From JAISFI01 sp031552335 (GTDB taxonomy: Bacteria; Bacteroidota; Bacteroidia; Bacteroidales; Azobacteroidaceae), in the NCBI GenBank assembly GCA_031552335.1, contig JAVBMQ010000117.1:1-28657 (forward strand): 28,657 nt of DNA. Direction: 5' to 3'. Shown here one piece after another: positions 1 through 7,752 of this stretch; the first letter of the stretch is position 1; each line of letters begins with the position of its first letter. The position numbers and the translations under genes were made by a program. The notes beneath the pieces were generated by a model. The model did not search any database and had not been told where the DNA came from. It saw only the letters and a list, made by a program, of their open reading frames with translations.

Positions 1-279
1 ATCCGGAATTGTTATAATCAACTAATACCGGACGGGACAATGATTTTTTCTACCATCTCGAAAAACGATTCAAGATATGGAAGCGGGCGGGAATTAAGTA
101 AAGACTGGTTTGAGATGTCAAGTGGGATCAACTTATTTTTCTACGATTCGGATTCCATCCAACAGGAATTCGGCAATTGCGGATTAGAGGATTTTTTTGA
201 AATAGACGAAGCTGTGAAGTTCATGCCCAATCATCCGCCGATGAAGTTCATATTTATAAAATGTAGAAAAATAATATAA
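1..279 (+). CDS. SAM-dependent methyltransferase, C-terminal part (cut by window edge)
   Basis: The frame is open from the first base (first codon ATC) to a TAA at 277-279, so the gene begins outside the window and only about 92 residues are seen. Near its start it has LIPDGTMIFSTISK, the usual 'L.PGG.++.+' strand and turn in the C-terminal half of class I Rossmann-fold methyltransferases. This is followed by YGSGRELSKDWFEM and FYDSDSIQQEFGNCGL, resembling small Bacteroidales methyltransferases I know from memory. The SAM-binding glycine motif would lie upstream, and the substrate cannot be told. The stop overlaps the expected start of a broken epimerase-like gene, which suggests the two were once translationally coupled. 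The family call is fairly firm; the exact function is unknown. Confidence 0.65.
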   Translation: MRNCYNQLIPDGTMIFSTISKNDSRYGSGRELSKDWFEMSSGINLFFYDSDSIQQEFGNCGLEDFFEIDEAVKFMPNHPPMKFIFIKCRKII

Positions 280-350
280 AGATCGTTATTACAGGTGCTG
301 ACGGAATGGCAGGAGAAGGCATTTTATTGGAATGCATGGAATACTCTTGA
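276..350 (+). pseudogene. NAD-dependent epimerase/dehydratase remnant (N-terminus only)
   Basis: Read from 276, the frame gives I-KIVITGADGMAGEGILLEC and then MEYS before a TGA at 348-350. KIVITGADGMAGEG matches the first strand and glycine-rich NAD(P)-binding loop of Bacteroidota NAD-dependent epimerases (typically M-K-I-hydrophobic-TGATGMVGEG-V-LLEC). Only about 24 codons of a gene usually more than 200 codons long remain. The expected start ATG is ATA (276-278). If base 278 were G, the sequence would be ATGA, with the methyltransferase stop TGA overlapping this gene's start. The homology ends about where the opposite-strand discoidin remnant also ends. The family match is from memory and not searched. 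Confidence 0.6.
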
Positions 351-423
351 AAATCATATATTCGCACCATTTGGTATTGAGATCCCCGTCAATAGCAAAT
401 ACAGCCTTTTCCTCTCCATTTCC
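351..423 (-). pseudogene. Discoidin (F5/8 type C) domain fragment after the GH95 stop
   Basis: Directly beyond the GH95 stop TAG (424-426) and in the same frame, the - strand reads GNGEEKAVFAIDGDLNTKWC and then EYMIF. The core AIDGD.NTKW is the signature of discoidin/F5/8 type C (CBM32-like) carbohydrate-binding domains, where it lies about 20 residues into a domain of ~130-140 residues. Resemblance stops after EYM, near position 352. The GH95 enzyme, or a close ancestor, therefore probably carried a C-terminal discoidin domain. It was removed by the in-frame TAG and by loss of the DNA beyond about 350. GH95 enzymes can also end without such a domain, so the TAG could be old. Confidence 0.55.
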
Positions 424-2799
424 CTACTCCACTTCAGAGAGCACTTTATCTTTGCCACCCTCCATTATTATTGTTTGCATTTTGTTATTTACTTTTAATC
501 TTATTTCCTGATCTTCAGGGCTTCTAAGAACAACTTTTGTTACCTTATGATTTTTCCAGTAAGCATCCACTTCAACCCCTCCTCTTGCTTTTAATCCGTT
601 GAAACTTCCTGTTTTCCAGTTATCAGGAATAGCCGGAAGAATATCAATATAGCCATCATGGCTTTGGATTAACATTTCCGCTATTCCTGCACATCCTCCT
701 AAATTACCATCAATTTGAAAAGGAGGATGAACACAGAATAAATTCGGATAAGTTCCGCCTCCTGTATCCATTGCAATTTGCTTTTCGGTAGTTGGTTTTA
801 ATAAATTTCTAAATAATTTGTATGCCCGGTTGCCATCTTTTAAACGAGCCCAAAAATTTATTTTCCATGCTCTTGACCATCCGGTTCCTTCGTCACCTCT
901 TCGTTCTAATGTTTTTCTGCAAGCCTCCATTAATTCAGGAGTTTTAGTGTCGGTTATTAAATTACCGGGGTGTAATCCGTATAAATGAGAGACATGGCGA
1001 TGACGAGGATCTGTTTCTTCATAATCTTCCAACCACTCCTGCAAATAACCTCCTTTTTCGCTGACCTGCATGGGCGCAAGTAAAGGTAAGGTTTCTTTTA
1101 TTTTTGCAAGAAAATTATCATCGCCTTCAGATAAAATCGTTGATGCTTCCAAAGTATTCATAAATAATTCCCTGATTATCTGCATATCCATTGTGGAACC
1201 CATACATACATAAACAGGCTCATCAGTCCCAGGTAATTTAAAACTATTTTCAGGAGATGAAGAAGGCGCCGTAACCAGCCATCCATGTTTTTTTTCTTTA
1301 ATCATATTTGAAAGAAAAAATTCAGAGGCACCCTTTAACACCGGGTATATTTCTGCTAAATATTCAACATCTTTCGTAAAAGCATAATGCTCCCAAAGGT
1401 GGGAACATAACCATGCGCCTCCGGTATTGGTAGCTCCCCAGGAAGCCCTTTCTGCCGGAGCGGTAAATTTCCAGGGATTCGTAATTACATGGGCAACCCA
1501 GCCATCTGCATTATAAAACGATTTTGCCGTTTTTTCTCCGGAAGGTACAAGTTCTTTGGTAAATTCAACCAGAGGTAAGGCAAGTTCAGAAAGATTAGCA
1601 ACTTCTACAGGCCAATAATTCATTTGGATATTTATATTTAAGTGATAATCGCCATTCCACGCTGTTTGAATAGTGTTTGCCCATAGACCCTGTAAGTTCA
1701 GAGGCAAAGAATTTTCACGCGTACCAGAAATCATTAAATAGCGGCCAAACTGGAAATACAAAGCTGCCATCGAAGGGTCATCTTTCGTTTGAAACTGTTT
1801 TAATCGTTCATCCGTAGGAATAGAATAATCTCCTTCTCCCAGATCAACTGAAACCCGGTTGAATTTTTCCTGATAATTTTTGATATGATTTTCTTTCAGT
1901 TCTTCATAAGTTAACTCTTGTGCCTTATCTATTATATCATTCACGTCATTCATGTAATTTGTTTTTTTGTAATCTGTCGCAGCAGATACAAATATGAGAG
2001 CCGATGTTGCATCTTTCACATGAATAGCTGTTGAATTGGATGTAATTTTGCCATCATTACTTATTACTTTTGTTTGAACCAAATACTTCATTCCGAATCC
2101 ATCCGTGCCATTATTCAATTGACCTCCCATGTATAACATATCATTTTCACACAATAAATTAGCTCGTTCCTGCCTATCTAAAGAAACATTAAAGTTAAGC
2201 GCTTGGGCTTTACTTGAAGTAATCCGGATGATAATAACATCGTTTGTATGTGACACAAAATATTCGCGGGAATAAGTAACCTTATCAAGTTCAAAATCTG
2301 AGTTGGCAATAGCATTTTTGAGAGACAACGATCTTCGATATCCATTCGCTATTGTATCAGATTTTTCACTTACAGGATAATTGTAGTCGATATATAGATT
2401 TCCCAAATACTGAAAACAACCATAAGGGTCATTAGCTCCATTCCCTAAGCCGGAACCGTCTCCTTTGCATTTGAAGTATTTGTACATCAACTCCTGCGCT
2501 TTCAGGTTTTGTCCTTCCTGTAATAAATTCCGTATTTCAGGTAAATATTTCAAAGCCTCCGGATTGGATGTATCCTCTTCACTACCAGACCACAAAGATA
2601 TTTCGCTTAAAGTAATGTTATCCCGGGAAATACCTCCTTCAACCATGGCTCCTAACCTTCCGTTGCCCAATGGCAAAGCCTCTTCCCACTGTTTCGCCGG
2701 AGAAGAATACCACAAAGTTAAGTTTGTATCCGGAGCTTCTTTCTTACAAGCCAATAAAATAAAAAATGAAAATACTGCAAAAAATCTGATGTTACGCAT
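424..2799 (-). CDS. GH95 alpha-L-fucosidase / alpha-L-galactosidase lipoprotein
   Basis: This 791-residue enzyme should remove terminal alpha-L-fucose (typically alpha-1,2) or alpha-L-galactose from glycans. The N-terminus is a lipoprotein signal with lipobox LLAC (Cys18), so it is membrane anchored and periplasmic or surface-exposed. The N-terminal beta-domain starts with LWYSSPAKQWEEALPLGNGRLGAM (residues 29-52), a hallmark of GH95. The (alpha/alpha)6 barrel holds the family's catalytic set: LNINIQMNYWP with Asn388 and Asn390, SPENS with Glu517, and FQIDGNLGG with Asp697. RHVSHLYGLHPG (602-612) is also conserved. Both activities occur in GH95 and I cannot decide between them. The gene starts 20 nt after the susD-like stop, so it is the third gene of the susC-susD operon. 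Its TAG stop is followed in frame by the start of a discoidin domain, so the C-terminus is probably shortened; the catalytic module looks intact. Confidence 0.93.
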   Translation of the reverse strand: MRNIRFFAVFSFFILLACKKEAPDTNLTLWYSSPAKQWEEALPLGNGRLGAMVEGGISRDNITLSEISLWSGSEEDTSNPEALKYLPEIRNLLQEGQNLKAQELMYKYFKCKGDGSGLGNGANDPYGCFQYLGNLYIDYNYPVSEKSDTIANGYRRSLSLKNAIANSDFELDKVTYSREYFVSHTNDVIIIRITSSKAQALNFNVSLDRQERANLLCENDMLYMGGQLNNGTDGFGMKYLVQTKVISNDGKITSNSTAIHVKDATSALIFVSAATDYKKTNYMNDVNDIIDKAQELTYEELKENHIKNYQEKFNRVSVDLGEGDYSIPTDERLKQFQTKDDPSMAALYFQFGRYLMISGTRENSLPLNLQGLWANTIQTAWNGDYHLNINIQMNYWPVEVANLSELALPLVEFTKELVPSGEKTAKSFYNADGWVAHVITNPWKFTAPAERASWGATNTGGAWLCSHLWEHYAFTKDVEYLAEIYPVLKGASEFFLSNMIKEKKHGWLVTAPSSSPENSFKLPGTDEPVYVCMGSTMDMQIIRELFMNTLEASTILSEGDDNFLAKIKETLPLLAPMQVSEKGGYLQEWLEDYEETDPRHRHVSHLYGLHPGNLITDTKTPELMEACRKTLERRGDEGTGWSRAWKINFWARLKDGNRAYKLFRNLLKPTTEKQIAMDTGGGTYPNLFCVHPPFQIDGNLGGCAGIAEMLIQSHDGYIDILPAIPDNWKTGSFNGLKARGGVEVDAYWKNHKVTKVVLRSPEDQEIRLKVNNKMQTIIMEGGKDKVLSEVE

Positions 2800-2819
2800 T
2801 GGATCTGAATGTTAAAATA

Positions 2820-4436
2820 TTAATAACCACTATTTTGCTCTAAAGAAGGATTTGCCTGCAAATCAACCAATGGAATAGGGAGTAATTCATGTTTCCCTAC
2901 CTGATAATTTTCGGAAAAAGGATATTTGGCATTTATTAACCTTTGCCGGATTTCCTCTCCGGTATACCAACGTACCATATCGAAATACCGGTGTCCTTCA
3001 AAAGCAAGCTCTTTCCACCGCTCCGTACGAATAGCTTCCCTTAACTCGCTCTGACCTACAGTAGGAGGATATTCGCGCATCCTGGCTCTTTTCCGTACTT
3101 TATTAAACGGAATTACCGCCTCTTCTGTCCTTCCGGCTTCATTCAGAGCTTCCGCATGCATCAGCAAAACATCCGCATAGCGCATCCGGATAAAGTTTAA
3201 TCCTGACATTTCATTACCGACAAAGTCTTTTCCTACTTCGGTATATTTTTTTATCCACCGATATTGAACCCAATGGCTGCTATCAAAATCGACACCCGCC
3301 CTTTCTGCGTAATAACGGCCATATTCCTCAAATGTAGATCTGTAATAAGTGATGTCCTTTGGTAAAACAATCGCAGAGTCTATCCCATCGGTACAGATTG
3401 TTCCTTTAACCATCGTACCTTTCCAATCAACAAACAATGTATCCTGCCAGGCAATACTTTGGATAAGCCGGGGATCTGGCTTGGGAGTGCTTTCATTGGT
3501 TAACTCGGAACAGAAAGATTTGAATAAGGTATCACTCACAACAATCTCTCCCCAATGATAAGGAGTAAAAACAAACGGCAGTAAATTATACCGGTTATCA
3601 GCAATATCTTTTTTCCTGAATTGAATTTCAAAAATAGATTCAGCCGAATTCTTCGAAGTGCCATAAAACTGACTTCCCCAATTTGAAGTAGAAAGTAAGG
3701 TATAACCAAGCTCATCGACCTTGGCAAATGCTTTGGCTGCTTCGTCCCATTGCCTGAACCAAAGATATGATTTGCCTAAATATCCGTAAGCTGCTCCTTG
3801 TGTTGCCCTTCCGGTATTATTTGTATCCCATTTCCTGGGTAAATATGCTGCGGCAAAAGTAAAATCGGCAACCAGTTTAGTTAAGATATCCTGTTCGGGC
3901 GTTTGTTTGGGATATAGTTGCCCCAAATTTTGAGGAAGTACATCCATATAGATGATCTTTTTGAAGTGTTTATATAATTCAAAATGGTAATATCCTCTCA
4001 GGAATCTGGCTTCTGCGATCAAAGAGTCTTTTACCTCCGGGGTAACTTCCTTTGCATCGGGAGTATAAGTAATGACTTGATTGCAATAGAAAATGCCCTT
4101 GTAATAAAGTTCCCAGATTGAATTTTCACACGAACCTTCATAAGATGAATTATTTGTAAAATTTCCCGTACGGCCATACCATCCTACAAAATGTTTAGGA
4201 TAACAATCGTCACCTCTCAGATAATCAGGCATATAGATTCTTATGGCCGACCATTTTTCCCAGATATTAACAGAATAACAGGCGGCAAGATTGCTTTCTA
4301 TATTTTCCCTATTATTCCAGAATGTTCCGGTTCCCACTGCATCCAAACGTGATTGTGTTAAAAAGTCATCATCACATGCTGCAAAAGGCAACAATATAAT
4401 GATGAAGAATATGATTTGTTTTACTATAGATTTCAT
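2820..4436 (-). CDS. SusD/RagB-like glycan-binding surface lipoprotein
   Basis: This 538-residue SusD homologue is the lid and glycan-binding partner of the neighbouring SusC-like channel. A signal peptide ends in a lipobox FAAC (Cys21) followed by DDD, an acidic run typical of surface-exported Bacteroidota lipoproteins. FLTQSRLDAVGTGTFWNN and ENIESNLAACY (about 24-54) are the typical SusD start. The TPR-like region includes EARFLRGYYHFELYKHFKKI (about 141-160). The C-terminus has NFIRMRYADVLLMHAEALNE and RTERWKELAFEGHRYFDMVRW, and ends in ELLPIPLVDLQANPSLEQNSGY-like residues as SusD proteins do. It starts 19 nt after the susC-like stop. The ligand cannot be read from sequence; the GH95 and GH2 neighbours suggest a fucosylated or galactosylated glycan. 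Confidence 0.95.
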   Translation of the reverse strand: MKSIVKQIIFFIIILLPFAACDDDFLTQSRLDAVGTGTFWNNRENIESNLAACYSVNIWEKWSAIRIYMPDYLRGDDCYPKHFVGWYGRTGNFTNNSSYEGSCENSIWELYYKGIFYCNQVITYTPDAKEVTPEVKDSLIAEARFLRGYYHFELYKHFKKIIYMDVLPQNLGQLYPKQTPEQDILTKLVADFTFAAAYLPRKWDTNNTGRATQGAAYGYLGKSYLWFRQWDEAAKAFAKVDELGYTLLSTSNWGSQFYGTSKNSAESIFEIQFRKKDIADNRYNLLPFVFTPYHWGEIVVSDTLFKSFCSELTNESTPKPDPRLIQSIAWQDTLFVDWKGTMVKGTICTDGIDSAIVLPKDITYYRSTFEEYGRYYAERAGVDFDSSHWVQYRWIKKYTEVGKDFVGNEMSGLNFIRMRYADVLLMHAEALNEAGRTEEAVIPFNKVRKRARMREYPPTVGQSELREAIRTERWKELAFEGHRYFDMVRWYTGEEIRQRLINAKYPFSENYQVGKHELLPIPLVDLQANPSLEQNSGY

Positions 4437-4455
4437 ATATCAATATTATTTTAGG

Positions 4456-7400
4456 TTAGAAACTCAGTTGCATTCCAATAGAATATGTCCTGAACATAGG
4501 ATACTGCCAACTGTTAACACCTCTTCTAAGTACCGAATACGCTTCATTGATATAAGCTTCCCGGCCAACTTCAGGATTTCCGAAAGAATATTTAGTCAAT
4601 GTAAACAGGTTAGTTGCATTGAGATAGAATCGAAGATTGTCAATTTTAACTTTTTGCATCAACGATTTGGGAAGGGTATACCCCAACTGTACATTCTGAA
4701 GCCGGAGAAAAGAACCATCTTCAAGCCATCGGTCTGTAAAAATATCCCCATTTCCATTCGGGTCTGTCAATCCGATCCGGGGATATTTTGCATTTATATT
4801 TTCAGGACTCCAGGAATCGGCCAATAATCCGCTTTTCACATTGGGCCATACTGTTTGGGGAGCAATTGCTTCCCGGGCAGCATAGTTAAATATTTTTTTG
4901 TTCTGTTCTCCATTAAAAAAGAGATCAAGATCAAAATGATCATACTCCAAATGAAACGTAGCGCTATAGTAAAAATCAGGAGCAGACTTTCCGGAAAACT
5001 GTTTATCCGCATCCGTTATTTGTCCGTCATTATTAAAATCCACATAGCGAACATCTCCAGGCTGGGCTTTAGGCTGTATCGGATTTGTAACCCCTGTTTC
5101 AGGATTTGTCCACACATGAGCATCCAATTCTTCCTGGGTTCTGAATATTCCGTCTGTTTTTATTAAATAAAATTCTGCAATACTATGCCCTACCTTCGTA
5201 ATATTTACGCCATTTTCGAGGTTTCCGACATATCCGCCATAAATAGGACGCTCATTTCCCGCCCCCAGACTAAGTACTTTATCACCTATAAAGGAAATAT
5301 TACCGGTAAAATGATACTTGAGTTTATTGTGATGCCCCCGATAAGTTGCACTCAATTCGAATCCCCGGTTTCGTAAAGAACCTATATTCTGTGCCGGATC
5401 GGAAAGGCTTCCTGTATAAAGAGGCAAAGGGACTGCAACCAAGGCTCCTGAGGTCTTTCGTTCATACACTTCAGCAGATGCGGAAAGCCGGTTATCAAAT
5501 AATGCGATATCAGTCCCAACATTCCATGTGGTAGAAGTCTCCCAATGAACTCCGGGAGAAGCATAACTCAATTGAGCAGCTCCATTCCACAATTGCTCTT
5601 TTCCAATGATGTAACCCAATCGTTCGGCAATTATATCAACTGCCGTTTCATACATATATTCGCCTATGGCACTGTTACCTAAACGACCATAACTTCCCCT
5701 GAGTTTCAATTCGTTGATAACAGGTACTTTGAAAAATTTCTCATTATGCATATTCCAACCCAAAGATACAGAAGGAAAAATTCCATACCTGTAATCTCTA
5801 TAGAACTTGGAAGAACCATCTCTTCTGACAGAAGCGCCTAATAAATACCGGTTATCATAGCTGTAATTCAATTGTCCAAAATATCCTAAATCACCACCCT
5901 CCGACAAGCCCGGGTTAATTTGTTTAGATCCGGAAAGGACAGGTAATTCATCTTCAATCAAATCGTCAGCACGTATCCAGAGATTTTCCCAATGATACTG
6001 TCCCTTACTTATACCCACTACCGAGTTGATAGTATGAACACCGAAAGTATTGTTATAATTAACCAAGAGCTCCGATCGGGTCCCATAATTTTTAGAATGA
6101 GATTCTATACGGCTTGAAATGGAAGGATCCACTCTCCCTGGTATCTTAATTGATTTATTATGCTCTAAAAACGTTGATATTGCATAGTTATAATTGAAAT
6201 TAACACGAAGGCTCAATCCTTTCAGGATATCTAATTTTGCAAATACCAATCCGGTAAAATTGCTACTCTCCCAGTTTTTAGTGAAATTCTTTGCATAATA
6301 TACAGGATCAAATCCTTGTTGGTAATCATAAAGCCCATCATCAAAAGTTCCATCATCTTTAGCCCGGACAGCCAAGGGAGAATAAGTCAACGTAGAAAGC
6401 TGGCCTGCATCATAGATTCCGGTTCTTTCATTCTGGTTCAAATTCATTGTGGTGCCAAAATGCCACCTGCCTTTGTCAAAATTTGAGTTAAACAAGACTC
6501 CATAATCTTCATAACTTGTGTTCACATAAGTTCCATCCTGACGGGTATTGTTAAGAGAAAGTGAAGAACTGAGATACTCACTTCCACCGGAAATCCTTAT
6601 ATTATTCCTGTAAAAAAGCGCTGGTTTATAGACTTCCTTATACCAATCTGTCCCCTTTGACACAGAATCCGGGAGCAAGTATGTCGGATATTCATTTAAT
6701 TTTCCATCATTCTGAAAAGCTGCATGCCAATATTGCGTATATTCAACACCATCTGCCATTTGTGGTAAACCATCCGCACTCTGCACTCCGATATTAGTAG
6801 AAAACTCCACTTTAGGAATACCCTTTTTCCCTTTTTTTGAAGTCACCAAAACAACGCCATTAGCAGCTTGCGCTCCATATATAGCCGCAGCAGAAGCATC
6901 TTTCAAAACTTCTATCGATTCTATATCTTCTGCGCTTAACATCAGAGAACCGGAATAGATTCCGTCAACCACATATAAAGGTTCTGTACTGCCCAGTGTT
7001 CCGATTCCCCGCACTTTGACACTCACTCCTGCCCCCGGGCTTCCACTGTTCCGTTCAACCACTACCCCGGCTATTTTCCCCTGTAAAGCAGCAGTAGCAT
7101 CTGTGGTTGTGTTTATTACTACCTCATCTCCTTTCAAAGTAGAAACAGCTCCGGTAAGATGGCTTTTCTTAACAACATTGTATCCTACAACAACAAACTC
7201 ATCCAGCATTTGTGCATTTAATTCCATTTTCAACTGAATGGGTTTATCCGGCTCCAGTGTGAATTTTTTTTCCGTATATCCAACATAAGAAACTGTCAGT
7301 TCGTAAACTTTCTTTGAATCAACCGGGATCGAAAATCCCCCGTTTATATCAGTTACAGTTGCTTTTTTTTCTCCTGTCACATTGATATTGGCTCCAATCA

Positions 7401-7506
7401 TAGCTTCTCCGGTTTCATCAAGAACAGTACCTGTAAGCCTGTATTGTCCCAAAGCTGAAGTACTGAAAATGACAAAAAATAGTACAAGAAATTTGATTTT
7501 TATCAT
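4456..7506 (-). CDS. SusC/RagA-like TonB-dependent outer-membrane transporter
   Basis: This 1016-residue protein should form the outer-membrane beta-barrel that imports the oligosaccharide captured by the SusD-like partner, powered by TonB. A signal peptide ends at about ALG-Q21. It is followed by a carboxypeptidase-regulatory-like domain (QYRLTGTVLDETGEAMIGAN to about residue 105). The plug starts near VVVGYNVVKKSHLTGAVSTL and contains the SusC signatures LQGKIAGVVVERNSGSPGAG, IRGIGTLGSTEPLYVVDGI-like residues, and IEVLKDASAAAIYGAQAANGV. The barrel ends in YSIGMQLSF, with a terminal aromatic as expected for BamA-dependent insertion. There is no STN domain, so signalling through an anti-sigma factor is unlikely; the HTCS downstream of GH2 is the likely regulator. 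It is the first gene of the - strand arm, with a candidate promoter box at 7580-7587. Confidence 0.96.
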   Translation of the reverse strand: MIKIKFLVLFFVIFSTSALGQYRLTGTVLDETGEAMIGANINVTGEKKATVTDINGGFSIPVDSKKVYELTVSYVGYTEKKFTLEPDKPIQLKMELNAQMLDEFVVVGYNVVKKSHLTGAVSTLKGDEVVINTTTDATAALQGKIAGVVVERNSGSPGAGVSVKVRGIGTLGSTEPLYVVDGIYSGSLMLSAEDIESIEVLKDASAAAIYGAQAANGVVLVTSKKGKKGIPKVEFSTNIGVQSADGLPQMADGVEYTQYWHAAFQNDGKLNEYPTYLLPDSVSKGTDWYKEVYKPALFYRNNIRISGGSEYLSSSLSLNNTRQDGTYVNTSYEDYGVLFNSNFDKGRWHFGTTMNLNQNERTGIYDAGQLSTLTYSPLAVRAKDDGTFDDGLYDYQQGFDPVYYAKNFTKNWESSNFTGLVFAKLDILKGLSLRVNFNYNYAISTFLEHNKSIKIPGRVDPSISSRIESHSKNYGTRSELLVNYNNTFGVHTINSVVGISKGQYHWENLWIRADDLIEDELPVLSGSKQINPGLSEGGDLGYFGQLNYSYDNRYLLGASVRRDGSSKFYRDYRYGIFPSVSLGWNMHNEKFFKVPVINELKLRGSYGRLGNSAIGEYMYETAVDIIAERLGYIIGKEQLWNGAAQLSYASPGVHWETSTTWNVGTDIALFDNRLSASAEVYERKTSGALVAVPLPLYTGSLSDPAQNIGSLRNRGFELSATYRGHHNKLKYHFTGNISFIGDKVLSLGAGNERPIYGGYVGNLENGVNITKVGHSIAEFYLIKTDGIFRTQEELDAHVWTNPETGVTNPIQPKAQPGDVRYVDFNNDGQITDADKQFSGKSAPDFYYSATFHLEYDHFDLDLFFNGEQNKKIFNYAAREAIAPQTVWPNVKSGLLADSWSPENINAKYPRIGLTDPNGNGDIFTDRWLEDGSFLRLQNVQLGYTLPKSLMQKVKIDNLRFYLNATNLFTLTKYSFGNPEVGREAYINEAYSVLRRGVNSWQYPMFRTYSIGMQLSF

Positions 7507-7579
7507 AATATGAAAAATTAAAATATTTAGTTTTTATCATAAAATCCGCAAAAATACCAGAATAGGTTTTCAACCACTA

Positions 7580-7587
7580 CAAAGATA
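7580..7587 (-). promoter_or_regulatory. Candidate -7 promoter box of the susC operon
   Basis: The - strand reads TATCTTTG followed by T, a full match to the Bacteroidetes sigma-ABfr -7 consensus TAnnTTTG. It lies about 74 nt upstream of the susC-like start codon, giving a leader of roughly 65 nt. I find no TTTG -33 box at the right distance, which fits a promoter that needs an activator. Confidence 0.45.
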
Positions 7588-7639
7588 TTCAGTCTCTATG
7601 GGTAGGCACGGGGGTATATTCTGAAATTATAAGGGATAT

Positions 7640-7675
7640 AATCGGAAATTACGATTTTCACCCGTATTAAATACG
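7640..7675. promoter_or_regulatory. Two adjacent inverted repeats, possible HTCS operator
   Basis: AATCG (7640-7644) and CGATT (7652-7656) form one inverted repeat around a 7-nt spacer. CGTATT-A-AATACG (7663-7675) is a perfect 13-nt palindrome around one central base. They lie 50-90 nt upstream of the susC -7 box, where an activator of the AraC type would be expected to bind. No binding motif is known to me for this regulator, so the role is inferred from position only. Confidence 0.3.
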
Positions 7676-7752
7676 AGATACTCCCTCATAGATATAAAAA
7701 AGAAACACTTATTTTGCTTCATGACTTTTAATCTGATTAAAAAATATCATTT

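Larger units (their letters stand above)
7507..7752. promoter_or_regulatory. Divergent control region between the two PUL arms
   Basis: This 246-nt A+T-rich stretch lies between the divergent susC-like gene and the 1144-residue secreted protein. I see no gene in it. It contains a good -7 box for the susC side and two short inverted repeats (7640-7656 and 7663-7675) just upstream of it, which could be an operator for the HTCS. A near-consensus box TTATTTTG (7709-7716) is the only candidate I find for the + strand arm and it is weak. Confidence 0.6.

Noticed and set aside
330..370. An insertion sequence or attachment site at the scar
   Set aside because: I see no transposase or integrase, no terminal inverted repeats, no target duplication and no tRNA end near it.
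295..498. A small + strand reading frame across the scar
   Set aside because: It is not the epimerase frame, and most of it is antisense to the GH95 end and the discoidin remnant. It has no recognisable protein features.
7709..7716. TTATTTTG as the promoter of the + strand PUL arm
   Set aside because: It matches 7 of 8 consensus bases but the mismatch is at the important second position, and no -33 box lies upstream. Such A+T-rich strings occur by chance here, for example also just before 12131.
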